From the NCBI GenBank assembly GCA_003427395.1, contig BFEA01000076.1, forward strand, positions 702,494 to 730,070: 27,577 nucleotides of DNA, written 5' to 3'. This document shows, one piece after another, positions 18,481 to 27,577 of this stretch. The first letter of the stretch is position 1. Every line of letters begins with the position of its first letter. Below the pieces are notes generated by a model. The model made no database searches. It was not told the origin of the DNA and was given only the letters and a program-made list of their open reading frames with translations. A program made the translations under genes and the position numbers. The DNA is from Chara braunii (taxonomy: Eukaryota > Streptophyta > Charophyceae > Charales > Characeae).

Positions 18481-18725
18481 TGCCTAGAAAGAAATGTGTG
18501 TAGAATTGGTTGAACGTAAAATTAAGGAAGGGATGGCAAGAAGCACGGATTGCATAGGCTAGGGAGCCGATTGAAAGAGCAACTGAGGGTGGTTGAAGCC
18601 GAAAAGGGGACATGATCGGCACGGGATGGAATGGAGATCAACCAAGAGCATTAAGGATGACAAGGCTCGGGGGAGAAGCATGAGTGGCAAAAGGCGGAAG
18701 ACAAAAGGAGGTTTGATGTTCTAAG

Positions 18726-18940
18726 AGTGATGAATGAGACGAGAGGAGTCGAAAGAGAAAAGAGTCTGATGAATGAGACGAAAAGCTTGATGCATTTCGG
18801 GTGATGAATGGGACGAAAAGTTGGATGCACTTCGGGTGATGAATGAGACGAAAAGTTGGATGCACTTCGGGTGATGAATGAGACGAACAGCTTGATGCAC
18901 TTCGGGTGATGAATGAGACGAAGGGTGATGAATGAGATGA
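18726..18940. repeat. 35-bp tandem array near 18.8 kb
   Basis: GTGATGAATGAGACGA lies at 18801, 18836, 18871 and 18906 in exact 35-bp steps, with rougher units on each side. The rest of the unit is 'aaagttggatgcacttcgg'. Confidence 0.85.
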
Positions 18941-19137
18941 CAGAAGAATGAAGGAAGTCCTAAAAAAAGAACTTGAACCCCCACACACCCTTCCCCGCCC
19001 CAAGGAGTGGAGACTGGAAGAGACCCGAAAAAGGAACAAGAAAAGACAAAAAGGACCCTGACAAGTTAACTACTCACCGCACCCCACCTCCTCTCCCTCG
19101 TCCATCCCTCCAGACCCCCTACTGACAGAAGACTGGT

Positions 19138-19171
19138 GCGAGATGAGGACATCGTGAATGAGTGGGGGGAA
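19138..19171 (+). other. Polypurine tract (site 2)
   Basis: GAGGACATCGTGAATGAG then TGGGGGGAA ends at 19171, directly before TGTGTCGGGACC. Agreement with site 1 over about 40 bp, and the position before a TATA-bearing segment, support a 3' LTR junction. Confidence 0.6.
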
Positions 19172-19221
19172 TGTGTCGGGACCAGTGGGTCCCGAATAAC
19201 ATCCCGGCACTCGAGAGCCTG

Positions 19222-19228
19222 TATATAG
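19222..19228 (+). promoter_or_regulatory. TATA box candidate in the LTR
   Basis: TATATAG in a GC-richer setting, 50 bp after the LTR-like start. The position is early for a long LTR but the element is the best promoter motif in the window. Confidence 0.4.
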
Positions 19229-19732
19229 CCAAGTTGTGCACAGAGAAATCTGGAGTAAGGAGGCAAGAGAGAAAAAAAAAGACAAAGGACTAGGCCGTCG
19301 GGAGGAATGATGCCCTGGGTTGAGAACCGGCGAGGGCAAGCAAGTAAGCGCCAGGACATGGGCGTATAGGAACATAGCATGAGGGCAGGAGAGTCATTGG
19401 AATTCATCATGACTAAGGCCAAGGAGCCATTAACTTTGCAAATGTGGCATGGCGAGCGACAAAAGAATAAGGGAGCTGAGGGGTGGACGACCTGGTGGCC
19501 GCAGGACGCTAGAAGATAAGGGCCAACATGGGGGCCACCTATGACAATTAGCGGAAAACCACGGATTGGAGGCCCCTCGGCCGGAGAAACCTGCACACAC
19601 AAAGCCTGAGAAAGGCAAGGGAAAGGGGCCGCCATACGACGGTAGACGCCAAGAAAACATGGGACACCTTGAAGAAAGGCACCAAGGACCATGTGGGACT
19701 ATGTAAAAATAATGGTATCCGAGACAAAATAT

Positions 19733-19836
19733 GTCGGGGATCACCGGCGGAGCAAAGTGTCGGGGATCATCGGCGGGACAAAGTGTCGGGGACCACCGGC
19801 GGGACAAAGCGTCGGGGACCACCGACGGGGCAAGTG
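19733..19836. repeat. 26-bp GC-rich tandem array
   Basis: GTCGGGGA.CA.CGGCGGGACAAA starts at 19733, 19759, 19785 and 19811, exact 26-bp steps. Single related units occur in copy A (about 9724-9745) and B (about 21228-21250), so the array grew from a resident unit. Confidence 0.85.
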
Positions 19837-22504
19837 GCGGGGACACGTGAAGGTTCTAAGAGAAACGACGGAGCGACATGAGGAAAAAATCATTAAAATA
19901 AAATGCACCGTCAAGAGCGAGATTTTGACGGTCGAAAATATCAGCACCACTAGTTCAGGCACTAGTGGTAGCAAACGGGAAGGTCAAAAGGAAAAGAAAG
20001 AGTAAAAAATCATGAAGTGGGAGGCATGGGAGCAATCCGAAAAATCTCGGATCAACTTCCCTCAAGAAAATTGAGTCAAAAGAGACCCCATGTGAAAAAT
20101 AGGCCTCCGAGAGAAAATCGGAGTAGGAGGGGCTATTGTGGGAGAAAAATAGAGGTAAAGGGAAGCTCCCATGGGCATGAAGAAGCCATTATTGCAGTCC
20201 GAGATACAACGGACTGCACCATGGGCATAGGGAGGGCCAAAAATAAGAGGAAGGGCCCAGAAAAGGGCCTTAATGGCCACTTGACACTTGGCATGCTAAG
20301 AAAAGAAGGGAAAAAAAAAAAAAAAGGTGGGAGAGTAAGACAAAAAAAGTGAGAGGGAGTGAGTGAGTTGACCGTCAGTAGGGACAACCACAAGTATGGA
20401 CGGGCAGGTGCCTACTGTCCAGGAAAGTAGGAAAAAGAAAAGAAAAAGAAAAGAGAAAATAAAATAAAAGAGAAAATACCTTAACGATGAAAAACGGTTA
20501 CTTGGGGAAATACGTCTGTGACCAGATACATTCTAGAATATGGCGGTTGCAAAGGGCCTCGATTTTCTCTTAATTTTGTAAAGAAAATCAAGAAAAATCA
20601 AGGCCCCATGCAACCGAAATACAATGGATTACATGGAGGAAAAAAAATACATGTGTTAGGTGCATCCGGGGCCAAAATTGAGTCCGGATGCACTTAAAAG
20701 TTTGTCGTTTTTTTTTCCTTTTGTTTTGGAATATTTGTGTGGCAATGAGACTAGGAAGTTGATCCCTATTGCAGTCCGATCTACAACGGACTGCGTGGGG
20801 AAGGGAAAACACTTGTTTTAAGTGCATCCGGGGTGAATATTGAGCCCAGATGCACTTGAGAATTGAGCGCTTCATTTTCTTTCACCATGGGGCAAGTTGT
20901 GGGGTTGTGGGACTAGGAGAAAGACCATAATTGCAGTCCGAGAGAAATTGAACAGCATAAGGATGCCTAGGCTAAGAAAAAATGAGCCATGGCAATTCCA
21001 AAAGGCTGGAGAAAAGTGATTTCGGCATGGCGCAAGTAAAGACGATAAACGGCAACTGTGAGATGAGATCTCGCGGCCAAGAATAATCGGCACGTATGGG
21101 GCACCTAAGGAAGAGATATTGGAACCACCAAGGACAAGAGGGTCCCAAAAAAAAAATGGAACACCATCCGGAACGTTGCCAGAGACTAAGTGAGCCCAAA
21201 TAAAAATAGTCGAAAAACGTGACAAGCATCGGCGGGACTACCGGCGGGACAAAAAAATGGAACTAGTACGGGGATTGTGGCGGGGACTTAAGTTGTCCTA
21301 AGGTAACCATGAGCCAACATGAGGGATGGTCGCACAAAGCAAACGGCACTGTCAAGATCAAAATTTAGACGGTGGAGAATATTAGCACACTAGTGCAAGC
21401 ACTCGTGGGATCGAGTGAGAGGACCGTGAGAGAAAAAAGAGCAAAATGATAATGATGGAAGGGTGGCCCAGCAGTCCAAGATATCTCGGACTAGCTAGGC
21501 ATGAGAAAATAGAGCTTCACGAGGCTCAATACAGAAAAAAGGTTGTCAAAAGAAAATCGGAGCAAATAGGGCTCAAAATTAAGGCTAACGGAGGCAAAAT
21601 GGGGCCCGTTATGAGCATGAGGGTGTCATTATTGTAATCCGAGATATAACGGCTAACTGCTGGGTCATGGATAAGGATCCGTGGCCTACAAAAAGACTCA
21701 ATAGTTACTTGACACTTGTCACATCAGAAATAAAACAAAAGAAAAGAAAAATGAGAGAAAATGGAGGGAGAATGAGACAAAGGGGAAGAAAAGAGTGGAG
21801 GAGAATGTGTCGGCTTATTGGGACTTGCACAGTAGGGACAGGCAGATCCCTACTGTGAACTCATCCCTCCAAGATTCAAGGAGGGCAATCCGGAATGCAG
21901 AGATATGACCCTTGGGGCAATATCTCCACAAAATTTGAATTAAAAATGCAAAAAAAAAAAAAAATGCAAAGGTAAAATGACCGGTTTTCTTTTGGGCCAT
22001 GGATCTGAGATTTAGATCCATAGAGGAGGGAATATGTCCGTTTATGATAAGGCCTACCCAAACGGCCAACTCCGAAATGAGTTGGTAACCCAAAATGGAA
22101 AGAAACAAAAGAGAGAAAAAAACAAAACTGTGCATTTGGACTAAAAATAGGACCAAATGCACCAAAAATTGAAAAAGTGGGCTTAGGGGCTCAAATTTGA
22201 AGCAAGGACTACGTGGGGGTGGCACGGAATATTGTTGGCCTTGGATCTCAGCCAGCTCCAAGACTGAAATAGCACCAAGGTATGAGAAAATACCTCGGCT
22301 TAGCAAAAATGAGATAGAAACTGAAAAATCGAGAAAAAGTCACACTAAACATTTTTCTCTCAAGTGAGGCTGCCCCTTGGGCATTAGGACCCAAGGGGGC
22401 AGCATTTTGAAAATAAAAAAGAGGCTGAAGGAGACCTAGAGGCAATCCGAGTTGGTACCAACCACTCGGACTGCATGTACTTGGCCAAAATAAAATTCGG
22501 GTAC

Positions 22505-22513
22505 CTCCGGAAG
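22505..22513. repeat. Target site duplication, left
   Basis: CTCCGGAAG, repeated at 22956-22964 on the far side of the 442-bp insertion. Copy A has it once (10997-11005), as expected of an empty site. Confidence 0.85.
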
Positions 22514-22955
22514 AGAGAAGGTTAACAACAGTCGTATTTTTCATCACCACTTCAGGACACCCTTCACCACTTCAGGATGCAGTCTGCCTAAACAAGTGGT
22601 TTTCAGGGTCTTCGGACCTTTCACCACTTCAGGTCTGAAAATCTTGAATGGTCCTAAAATGGTGAAAGCTCCGAAGACCCTTAAAACCACCTGTTTAGGC
22701 AGGCTGCATCCTCAAGTGGTGAAAGGTGGTTTTCAAAATCTTCGGACCCTTCACCACTTCAAGACCATTCAGGATTTTCAGACTGCCCAAAACTCTCACT
22801 TGACCACTTCAGGACACCCTTCACCACTTCAGGATGTAGCCTGTCTAAACAGGTGGTTTTCAGGGCTTCGGACCTTTCAAGATTTTCAGACTGCCCAAAA
22901 CTCTCACTTCAGAATTTTCATTCCAGAATTTTCAGCTACCCGATAACCGCTTGTG
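22514..22955. mobile_element. 442-bp foldback insertion with 9-bp target duplications
   Basis: Absent from copy A and bounded by CTCCGGAAG on both sides. Inside, about 22563-22630 is complementary to about 22661-22727 (CACCACTT.AGGATGCAG, then CTGCCTAAACA.GTGGTTTT and GGGTCTTCGGA), so the DNA can fold into a long stem. A second complementary pair joins about 22628-22665 to about 22748-22787. CACCACTTCAGGA-type units recur at least six times. Terminal inverted repeats are weak (AAGGTTAAC at the left, complement of GATAACCGC at the right). Nine-bp duplications are typical of Mutator-like elements, so a non-autonomous MULE or foldback element is likely. No coding capacity. Confidence 0.75.
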
Positions 22956-22964
22956 CTCCGGAAG
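22956..22964. repeat. Target site duplication, right
   Basis: CTCCGGAAG, followed by GGCCTAGTGGTTGGATTTTG, the same sequence that follows the single copy in repeat A. Confidence 0.85.
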
Positions 22965-23516
22965 GGCCTAGTGGTTGGATTTTGCCTTGGGGGTATCTTG
23001 GTTTACCTTAAGCCACATGGGGAGGCCCATGGGCTGGCCAGAGTGCTGGTTTCAGCCTACATAAGTTAAGGATTCGGTCCGCCACACTCACATTTGCATG
23101 AGGAGCGCCCATGCTGCCCAAGTGAGCTCATGGAATCACTTTTCTCACTTAGACAGAGGACAGGGGAACCCTGCCAGTTTGGGAGCTTAGAGGAGACTGT
23201 GAGTTGGGGTAGGGAGCTCTAGAGGTTAGTGGTAGTGAGGCTGGCCTAGGGAGGTGATCCGCCATAGCCCCCAGACTGTGAGGAAGAGGGAGAGGCTAAA
23301 GGGAGTCTCATTAGCCCTCCTAGAGGGGAGGACTCTATAGCCATATTGAAAGAAGTTTGCCATAACTTGGGTAAGGTTCAGAGAGGAAGGAGAGAAGGGT
23401 TTGAGGGAGGAGAAAGCCATAACCAAGGTGATACTTGTGCAAAGAAGGGAGAGGCTTCATCAAGGTTGGTACTCCATCTCCAAGACACCAAGGAGCTGAG
23501 TGGAAATGAGAAAATT

Positions 23517-23517
<1 letters not shown>

Positions 23518-23581
<64 letters not shown>

Positions 23582-23775
23582 NTTNTTCTTCTTCTTNNTN
23601 NTCTNCNTCTTCTTTTTCGTCTTCCTCTCCCTCTTCTTCTTTCCCTTCCTCTCCTTCCTACCTTATCTTCCTTCTCTACTTCCTCTTCTTCTTTTTCTTT
23701 TTCTTTTTCTCCTTCTTCTTCTTCTTCTTCTTCTTCTTCTTCTTCTTCTTTTTCTTCTTTATCTTTCCCCTCTTC
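23518..23775. repeat. Poly(T) and CTT-rich tract with unresolved bases (copy B)
   Basis: About 60 consecutive T (23521-23581), then scattered N and long CTT runs. True length is uncertain. Open frames here are compositional. Confidence 0.9.
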
Positions 23776-23879
23776 CCTTCCTTCTCCTACTCTCCCAATG
23801 ATCTCTTATCCATATCCCACTCTCTACTTCTTCACCCCCCTCCTCTCTCTCTCTCTCCATAGGAACTTTCCTAAGTTTA

Positions 23880-25430
23880 GAGTAGACGGTAGGGAGTCTT
23901 CTCACTAGTAATGATCTCCCCATAGGTTCATTCTTCACTCCCATGTGAATCGCTACTTCCCCCCTTGTGATTTCATTCATTTGAGAGAGTTTCACTTACT
24001 CCTCTCCCTCTTTCTCTCTATTTTTTCACTTAGGAGCAAATCGCAACTCTTATCTTTGGTTAATCTAGTGTTTTGATGATGATTACCTTTTGGTTAGTCC
24101 ATTTCCCCAGTCTCATGTGAATCGTCACTTCTCCCCCTTGTGATATCATGCATTTGAGTGAGTTTCACTTACTCTTTTCTCACTTTCTCTTCATTTCTTC
24201 ACTTAGGAGCAAATCACAACGCTTATTTATGATTAATCTGGTGTCTTGATAATGATTGCCCCTTGTTTAGTCCATTTTTTCACTCCCATGTGAAGCGCCA
24301 CTTCCCCTCTTGTAATATCATACATTTCAGTGAGTTTTTTTTACTCTCTTCTCACTTTCTCTCCACTTCTTCACTTAGGAGCAAATCGCAACGCATTTTT
24401 ATGATTAATCTAATGTTTTGATGATGATTGTCCCTTGTTTAGTCCATTTCTTCACTCCCATGTGAAGTGTCACTTCCCCCCTTGTGATATCATGCATTAA
24501 GTGAATTTAACTCACTTGTTTCTCCCTTTCTCTCCACTTCTCCACTTAGGAGCAAATCGCGACTCTTGTTTATAATTAATCTAGTATTTTGATGACGATT
24601 GCCCCTTGTTTAGTCCAGTTCTCCAGTCTCATATGAAGTGTCACTTCCCCTCTTGTGATATCATGCATTTAAGTGGGTTTCACTCATTTTTTTCCCACTT
24701 TCTCTCCACTTCTTCACTTAGGAGCAAATCGCAACTCTTGTCTATGCTTAATCTAGTGTTTTGATGATGATTACCTCTTGGTTAGTTCATTTTTCCACTC
24801 CCATGTGAATTGCCACTTTCCCCCTTGTGATTTCATGCATTTGAGTGAGTTTCACTTACTCTGGTACCATTTCACTTAGGAGCAAATCGCAACTCTTGTT
24901 TATGATTAATCTATTGTTTTGATGATGATTGTCCCTTGTTTAGTTAATTTCTTCACTCCAATGTGAAGCGCCACTTCCCCCCTTGTGATATCATGCATTT
25001 TTTTCTCGCTTTCTCTCCACTTCTCCACTTAGGAGCAAATCGCAATTCTTGCTTATTAGTAATTTAGTGTTTTGATGATGATTGCCTCTTGTTTAGTCCA
25101 GTTCTTCACTCTCATGTGAAGCGTCATTTCCCCTCTTGTTATATCATACATTTGAGTGAGTTTCACTCACTCTTTTCCCACTTTCTCTCCACTTCTTTAC
25201 TTAGGAGCAAATCGCAATTCTTGTCTGTGTTTAAACTAGTGTTTTGATAATGATTGTCTCTTGTTTAGTCAATTTCTTCACTCCCATGTGAATCGTCACT
25301 TCCCCCCTTATGATTTCATGCATTTGAGTGAGTTTCGCGCACTCTTTTCTCACTTTCTTTCCACTTCTTCACTTAATAGCAAATCACAACTCTTGTCCAT
25401 GCTTGTTCTAGTATTTTGATGATTCCTTTT
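23880..25430. repeat. 172-bp tandem array (copy B)
   Basis: The CTTAGGAGCAAATCGCAACT-type anchor starts at 24029, 24202, 24374, 24545, 24717, 24875, 25028, 25200 and 25372 (last as CTTAATAGC). Intervals are 173, 172, 171, 172, 158, 153, 172 and 172 bp. The same variant 158-bp unit as in copy A (TTACTCTGGTACCATTTCAC) is present, now after one more full unit. Confidence 0.9.
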
Positions 25431-25439
25431 ACCTGCTTT

Positions 25440-25740
25440 GCTCTATTTTCTCACATGATGATGTTCCGTTGCATTCTTGGTTGCATTCATGAGCTCCAAG
25501 CGTGTGTTTGAGCAAGTCTCACTCACATGCATGACTCAACTCTCACATGATGATGGTCCGTTGCATTCTTGGTTGCCTTTATAGGCCTCAAGCATGTGTT
25601 TGAGCAAGTCTCGCTCACATGCATCACTTATCTCTCACATAATGATGATCCATTGCATTCTTGATTGCTTTCATGAGCTTCAAGCATGTGTTTGAGCAAG
25701 TCTCACTCACATGCATGGCTCATCTCTCACATGACAATGT
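25440..25740. repeat. 92-bp tandem array
   Basis: TCACATGATGATG-type anchors at 25451, 25543, 25635 and 25727, exact 92-bp steps. The unit has GTTCCGTTGCATTCTTGG and TTTGAGCAAGTCTCACTCAC. Confidence 0.9.
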
Positions 25741-26660
25741 TCCGATTCTCACTTGGCTATTCTACTACTCATGTACATGTGTGCTTACTGCTCACACCCT
25801 CATTTTGTCAAGTTTATGCCTTTGGTAATGCTCCGTTTCACACTAGGCTGTTCTACTACTCATGTGCATGTATTCTTGCTAGTTCCAGCCTCATTTTGTC
25901 AAGTTCATGCATTTGGTAGTGTTCCGATTCACCCTTGGTTGTTCTACTACTCATGTACATGTGTTCTCACTACTCACACCCTCATTTTGTCAAGTTCACG
26001 CCTTGGGTAGTGTTCCGATTAACACTTGGTTGTTCTACTACTCATGTACATGTGTGCTTACTACTCAGACCCTCATTTTGTCAAGTTCATGCCCTTGGTA
26101 ATCCTCTGTTTCACACAAGGCTGTTCTACTACTCATGTGCATGTGTTCTCGCTAGTTTCACCCTCAATTTGTCAAGTTAATGCCTTTCGTAATATTCCTT
26201 TTCGCACTAGGTTGTTCTACTACTCATGTACATGTGTTCTCGCTAGTTTCACCCTTATTTTGGCAAGTTCATGCATTTGGTTATGTTCCGATTCACACTT
26301 GGTTGTTCTACTACTCATGTACATGTGTTCTCACTACTCACATCCTCATTTTCTCAAGTTCATGCATTTGGTAGTGCTTCGTTTCACACTTGGCTGTTCT
26401 ACTACTCATGTACATGTGTTCTCACTACTCACACCCTCTTTTTGTCAAGTTCATGCCTTTGGTAATGTTCCGTTTCACACTAGGTTATGCCACTACTCAC
26501 GTGCATGTATGTGAACTAGTTTCATTCTCACTTTGTCTAGCTCATGCCTTTGGTGGTGTTCCGATTCACACTTGCTTGTTCTACTACTCATGTGCATGTG
26601 TTTCCATCGGTTACACCCTCACTTTGCGAAGTCCATGCCTTGATGATTGTCCGGTTCACA
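25741..26660. repeat. 91-bp tandem array
   Basis: TCTACTACTCATGTACATGT-type anchors at 25761, 25852, 25943, 26034, 26125, 26216, 26307, 26398, 26489 and 26580: ten units, every step 91 bp with no indel. Ser/Thr/His-rich open frames in all three plus frames arise from the repeat, not from a gene. Confidence 0.92.
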
Positions 26661-26957
26661 CTTGGCTGCTACTGTTGTGGGAAGGGTGACCGGCGCTTGG
26701 CTGCTACTGCTGTGGGATGGGTGACCGACACTTGGCTGCGACTGTTGTGAGATGGGTGACCGGTGTTTGGCTTCTACTGCTGTGGGATAGGTGACTGCAT
26801 TTGACTGCTACTTCGGTGGGCTGGGTGACCGGCACTTGGCTGCTACTGATGTGGGATGGGTGACCGGCACTTGGCTGCTACTTTTGTGGGATGGGTAACA
26901 AACACTTGGCTGCTACTGATATGGGATGGGTGACCGACACTTGGCTGGTACCGATGT
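26661..26957. repeat. 35-bp tandem array near 26.8 kb
   Basis: CTTGGCTGCTACTG..GTGGGATGGGTGACCGGCA units with starts at 26661, 26696, 26731, 26766, 26800, 26835, 26870, 26905 and 26940 (35 bp, one step of 34). Confidence 0.9.
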
Positions 26958-27510
26958 GGGGTCTTTTGCTGCTGTTCAGTCTTTCCTTCACTTAGTAATG
27001 TGGCGGTTGCTTCCTAGCTGTTCCGTGAGTCATGTATGTGTGTGTTGTGGGTCTTTTGCTGTTGTTCAGTCTTTCCTTCACTTAGTAATGTGGCGGTTGC
27101 NGTTGCTTCCTAGCTGTTCCGTGAGTCATGTATGTGTGTGTTGTGGGTCTTTTGCTGTTGTTCAGTCTTTCCTTCACTTAGTAATGTGGCGGTTGCCTCC
27201 TTGCTGTTCCATGACTCATGTATGTGTATGTTGTAGGTCTTTTGCTGCAGTTCAGTCTTTCCTTCACGTAGTGATGTGGCGGTTGTCTCCTAGCTGTTCC
27301 GTGACTCATCTATGTGTGTGTTGTGGGTCTTTTGCTGTTGATCTGTCTTTCCTTCACTTAGTAATGTGGCGGTTGCTTCCTAGCTGTTCCGTGACTCATG
27401 TATGTGTGTGTTGTGGCTCTTTTTTTTTGTCGCTGTTCAGTTTTTTGTTCACTTAGTAATGTGGCGGTTGTCTCGTTGTTGTTCGGTGACTCACGTGTGG
27501 GTGCGTTGTA
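26958..27510. repeat. 90-bp tandem array
   Basis: GTCTTTTGCTG anchors at 26961, 27051, 27147, 27237, 27327 and a variant at 27417. Steps are 90 bp except 96 across an N and a small duplication at 27101. As 90 is a multiple of three, a 30-residue repeat (HLVMWRLLPSCSVSHVCVC type) stays open; I do not consider it a gene. Confidence 0.9.
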
Positions 27511-27577
27511 GGCAGGGTTGTCGAGCCCTGGCCCCAGGGCCCCCGCGGGGGTCCCGGGGGCCGGGGGTCAGCACCCC
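27511..27577. other. GC-rich, palindrome-rich start of a further sequence
   Basis: An abrupt change to C/G-rich DNA with nested dyads (CCCTGGCCCCAGGG, CCCCCGCGGGGG, TCCCGGGGGCC) after 'gggttgtcgag'. It is cut by the window end, so its nature is unknown. Confidence 0.5.

Larger units (their letters stand above)
19172..20078 (+). mobile_element. Probable 5' part of a 3' LTR
   Basis: Begins TGTGTC after a polypurine tract, with a GGGACCAGTGGGTCCC dyad at once and a TATATA box about 50 bp in. It leads without a visible break into repeat B. Its later part (19840-20040) is a diverged version of modules within B near 21260-21430 (shared 'ggcggggac', 'accgtcaaga', 'gacggt...aatat.agcac', 'actagtg'). 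Copy A has no equivalent of 19172-20078. No proteins are supported. Confidence 0.5.
20079..25430 (+). repeat. Long repeat copy B (possible LTR)
   Basis: Same order as copy A: purine-rich start, hairpins, CTT tract, 172-bp array. It also shows an old internal duplication. 20160-20420 (prefix 'gcatgaagaagccattattgcagtccgag', then 'cacttgacacttggcatg') resembles 21610-21850 ('gcatgagggtgtcattattgtaatccgag', 'tacttgacacttgtcacat'). A 442-bp insertion sits at 22514-22955. No gene is supported. Confidence 0.8.

Noticed and set aside
18740-18930. CRISPR-like regular repeats
   Set aside because: The 35-bp units are head to tail with no unique spacers, and the setting is eukaryotic.
25686-26750. Overlapping open frames rich in TTHVH and FTLGCS
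   Set aside because: They come from the 91-bp array. The same peptide appears in every frame in turn because 91 is not a multiple of three.
26926-27456. 176-codon open frame with a 30-residue repeat
   Set aside because: Produced by the 90-bp array. It crosses an N, has no start context, and shows no sign of selection on codons.

Overview
The window looks like repeat-dense nuclear DNA from a streptophyte. A charophyte alga such as Chara is my best guess, but it is unproven without a database search. The evidence is a spliceosomal-type intron, plant-style polypurine-tract/LTR junctions, layered satellites, assembly gaps (N at 16205-16378 and scattered N near 23582-23605 and at 27101), and no bacterial gene packing or intact host gene.

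Layout. 1-3063: non-coding, diverged direct repeats. 3064-8548, minus strand: one large, broken mobile-element-type gene. 8549-12945: copy A of a long repeat. 12946-20078: short tandem arrays, a nested palindrome-flanked insertion (about 14172-16662), two polypurine-tract/TGTGTC junctions (about 17794 and 19172) and an LTR-like start with a TATA box. 20079-25430: copy B of the long repeat, carrying a 442-bp foldback insertion with 9-bp target duplications. 25440-27510: a run of four tandem arrays (92, 91, 35 and 90 bp) that share a core. 27511-27577: start of a very GC-rich sequence.

The main discovery candidate is the gene at 8548->3064. Separate open frames turn out to be one reading frame cut by in-frame stops, one frameshift and one intron. 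Its order is: remnant of a ParB-like domain (NGQH motif), a charged middle region, a degenerate class-beta N4C/N6A DNA methyltransferase-like domain, a Gly/Lys/Arg-rich linker, 62-residue tandem repeats, acidic short repeats, an intron, and a C-terminal Ulp1/C48 SUMO-protease-like domain. ParB-methyltransferase fusions are a known bacterial/phage arrangement and Ulp1 domains are common in eukaryotic transposons. I know of no described family joining all three. Ten in-frame stops are TAG, TGA or TAA, each explicable by one C-to-T change from CAG, CGA or CAA. This is what decay of a methylated plant transposon would look like. The gene's 5' end is lost exactly where copy A begins.

Long repeats A and B lie in the same orientation about 11.5 kb apart and differ by roughly 10% in a short stretch I compared by eye. 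They may be long LTRs of a non-autonomous, LARD-like retroelement, with B complete at its 5' end (19172) and A truncated. No reverse transcriptase, integrase or gag is visible.
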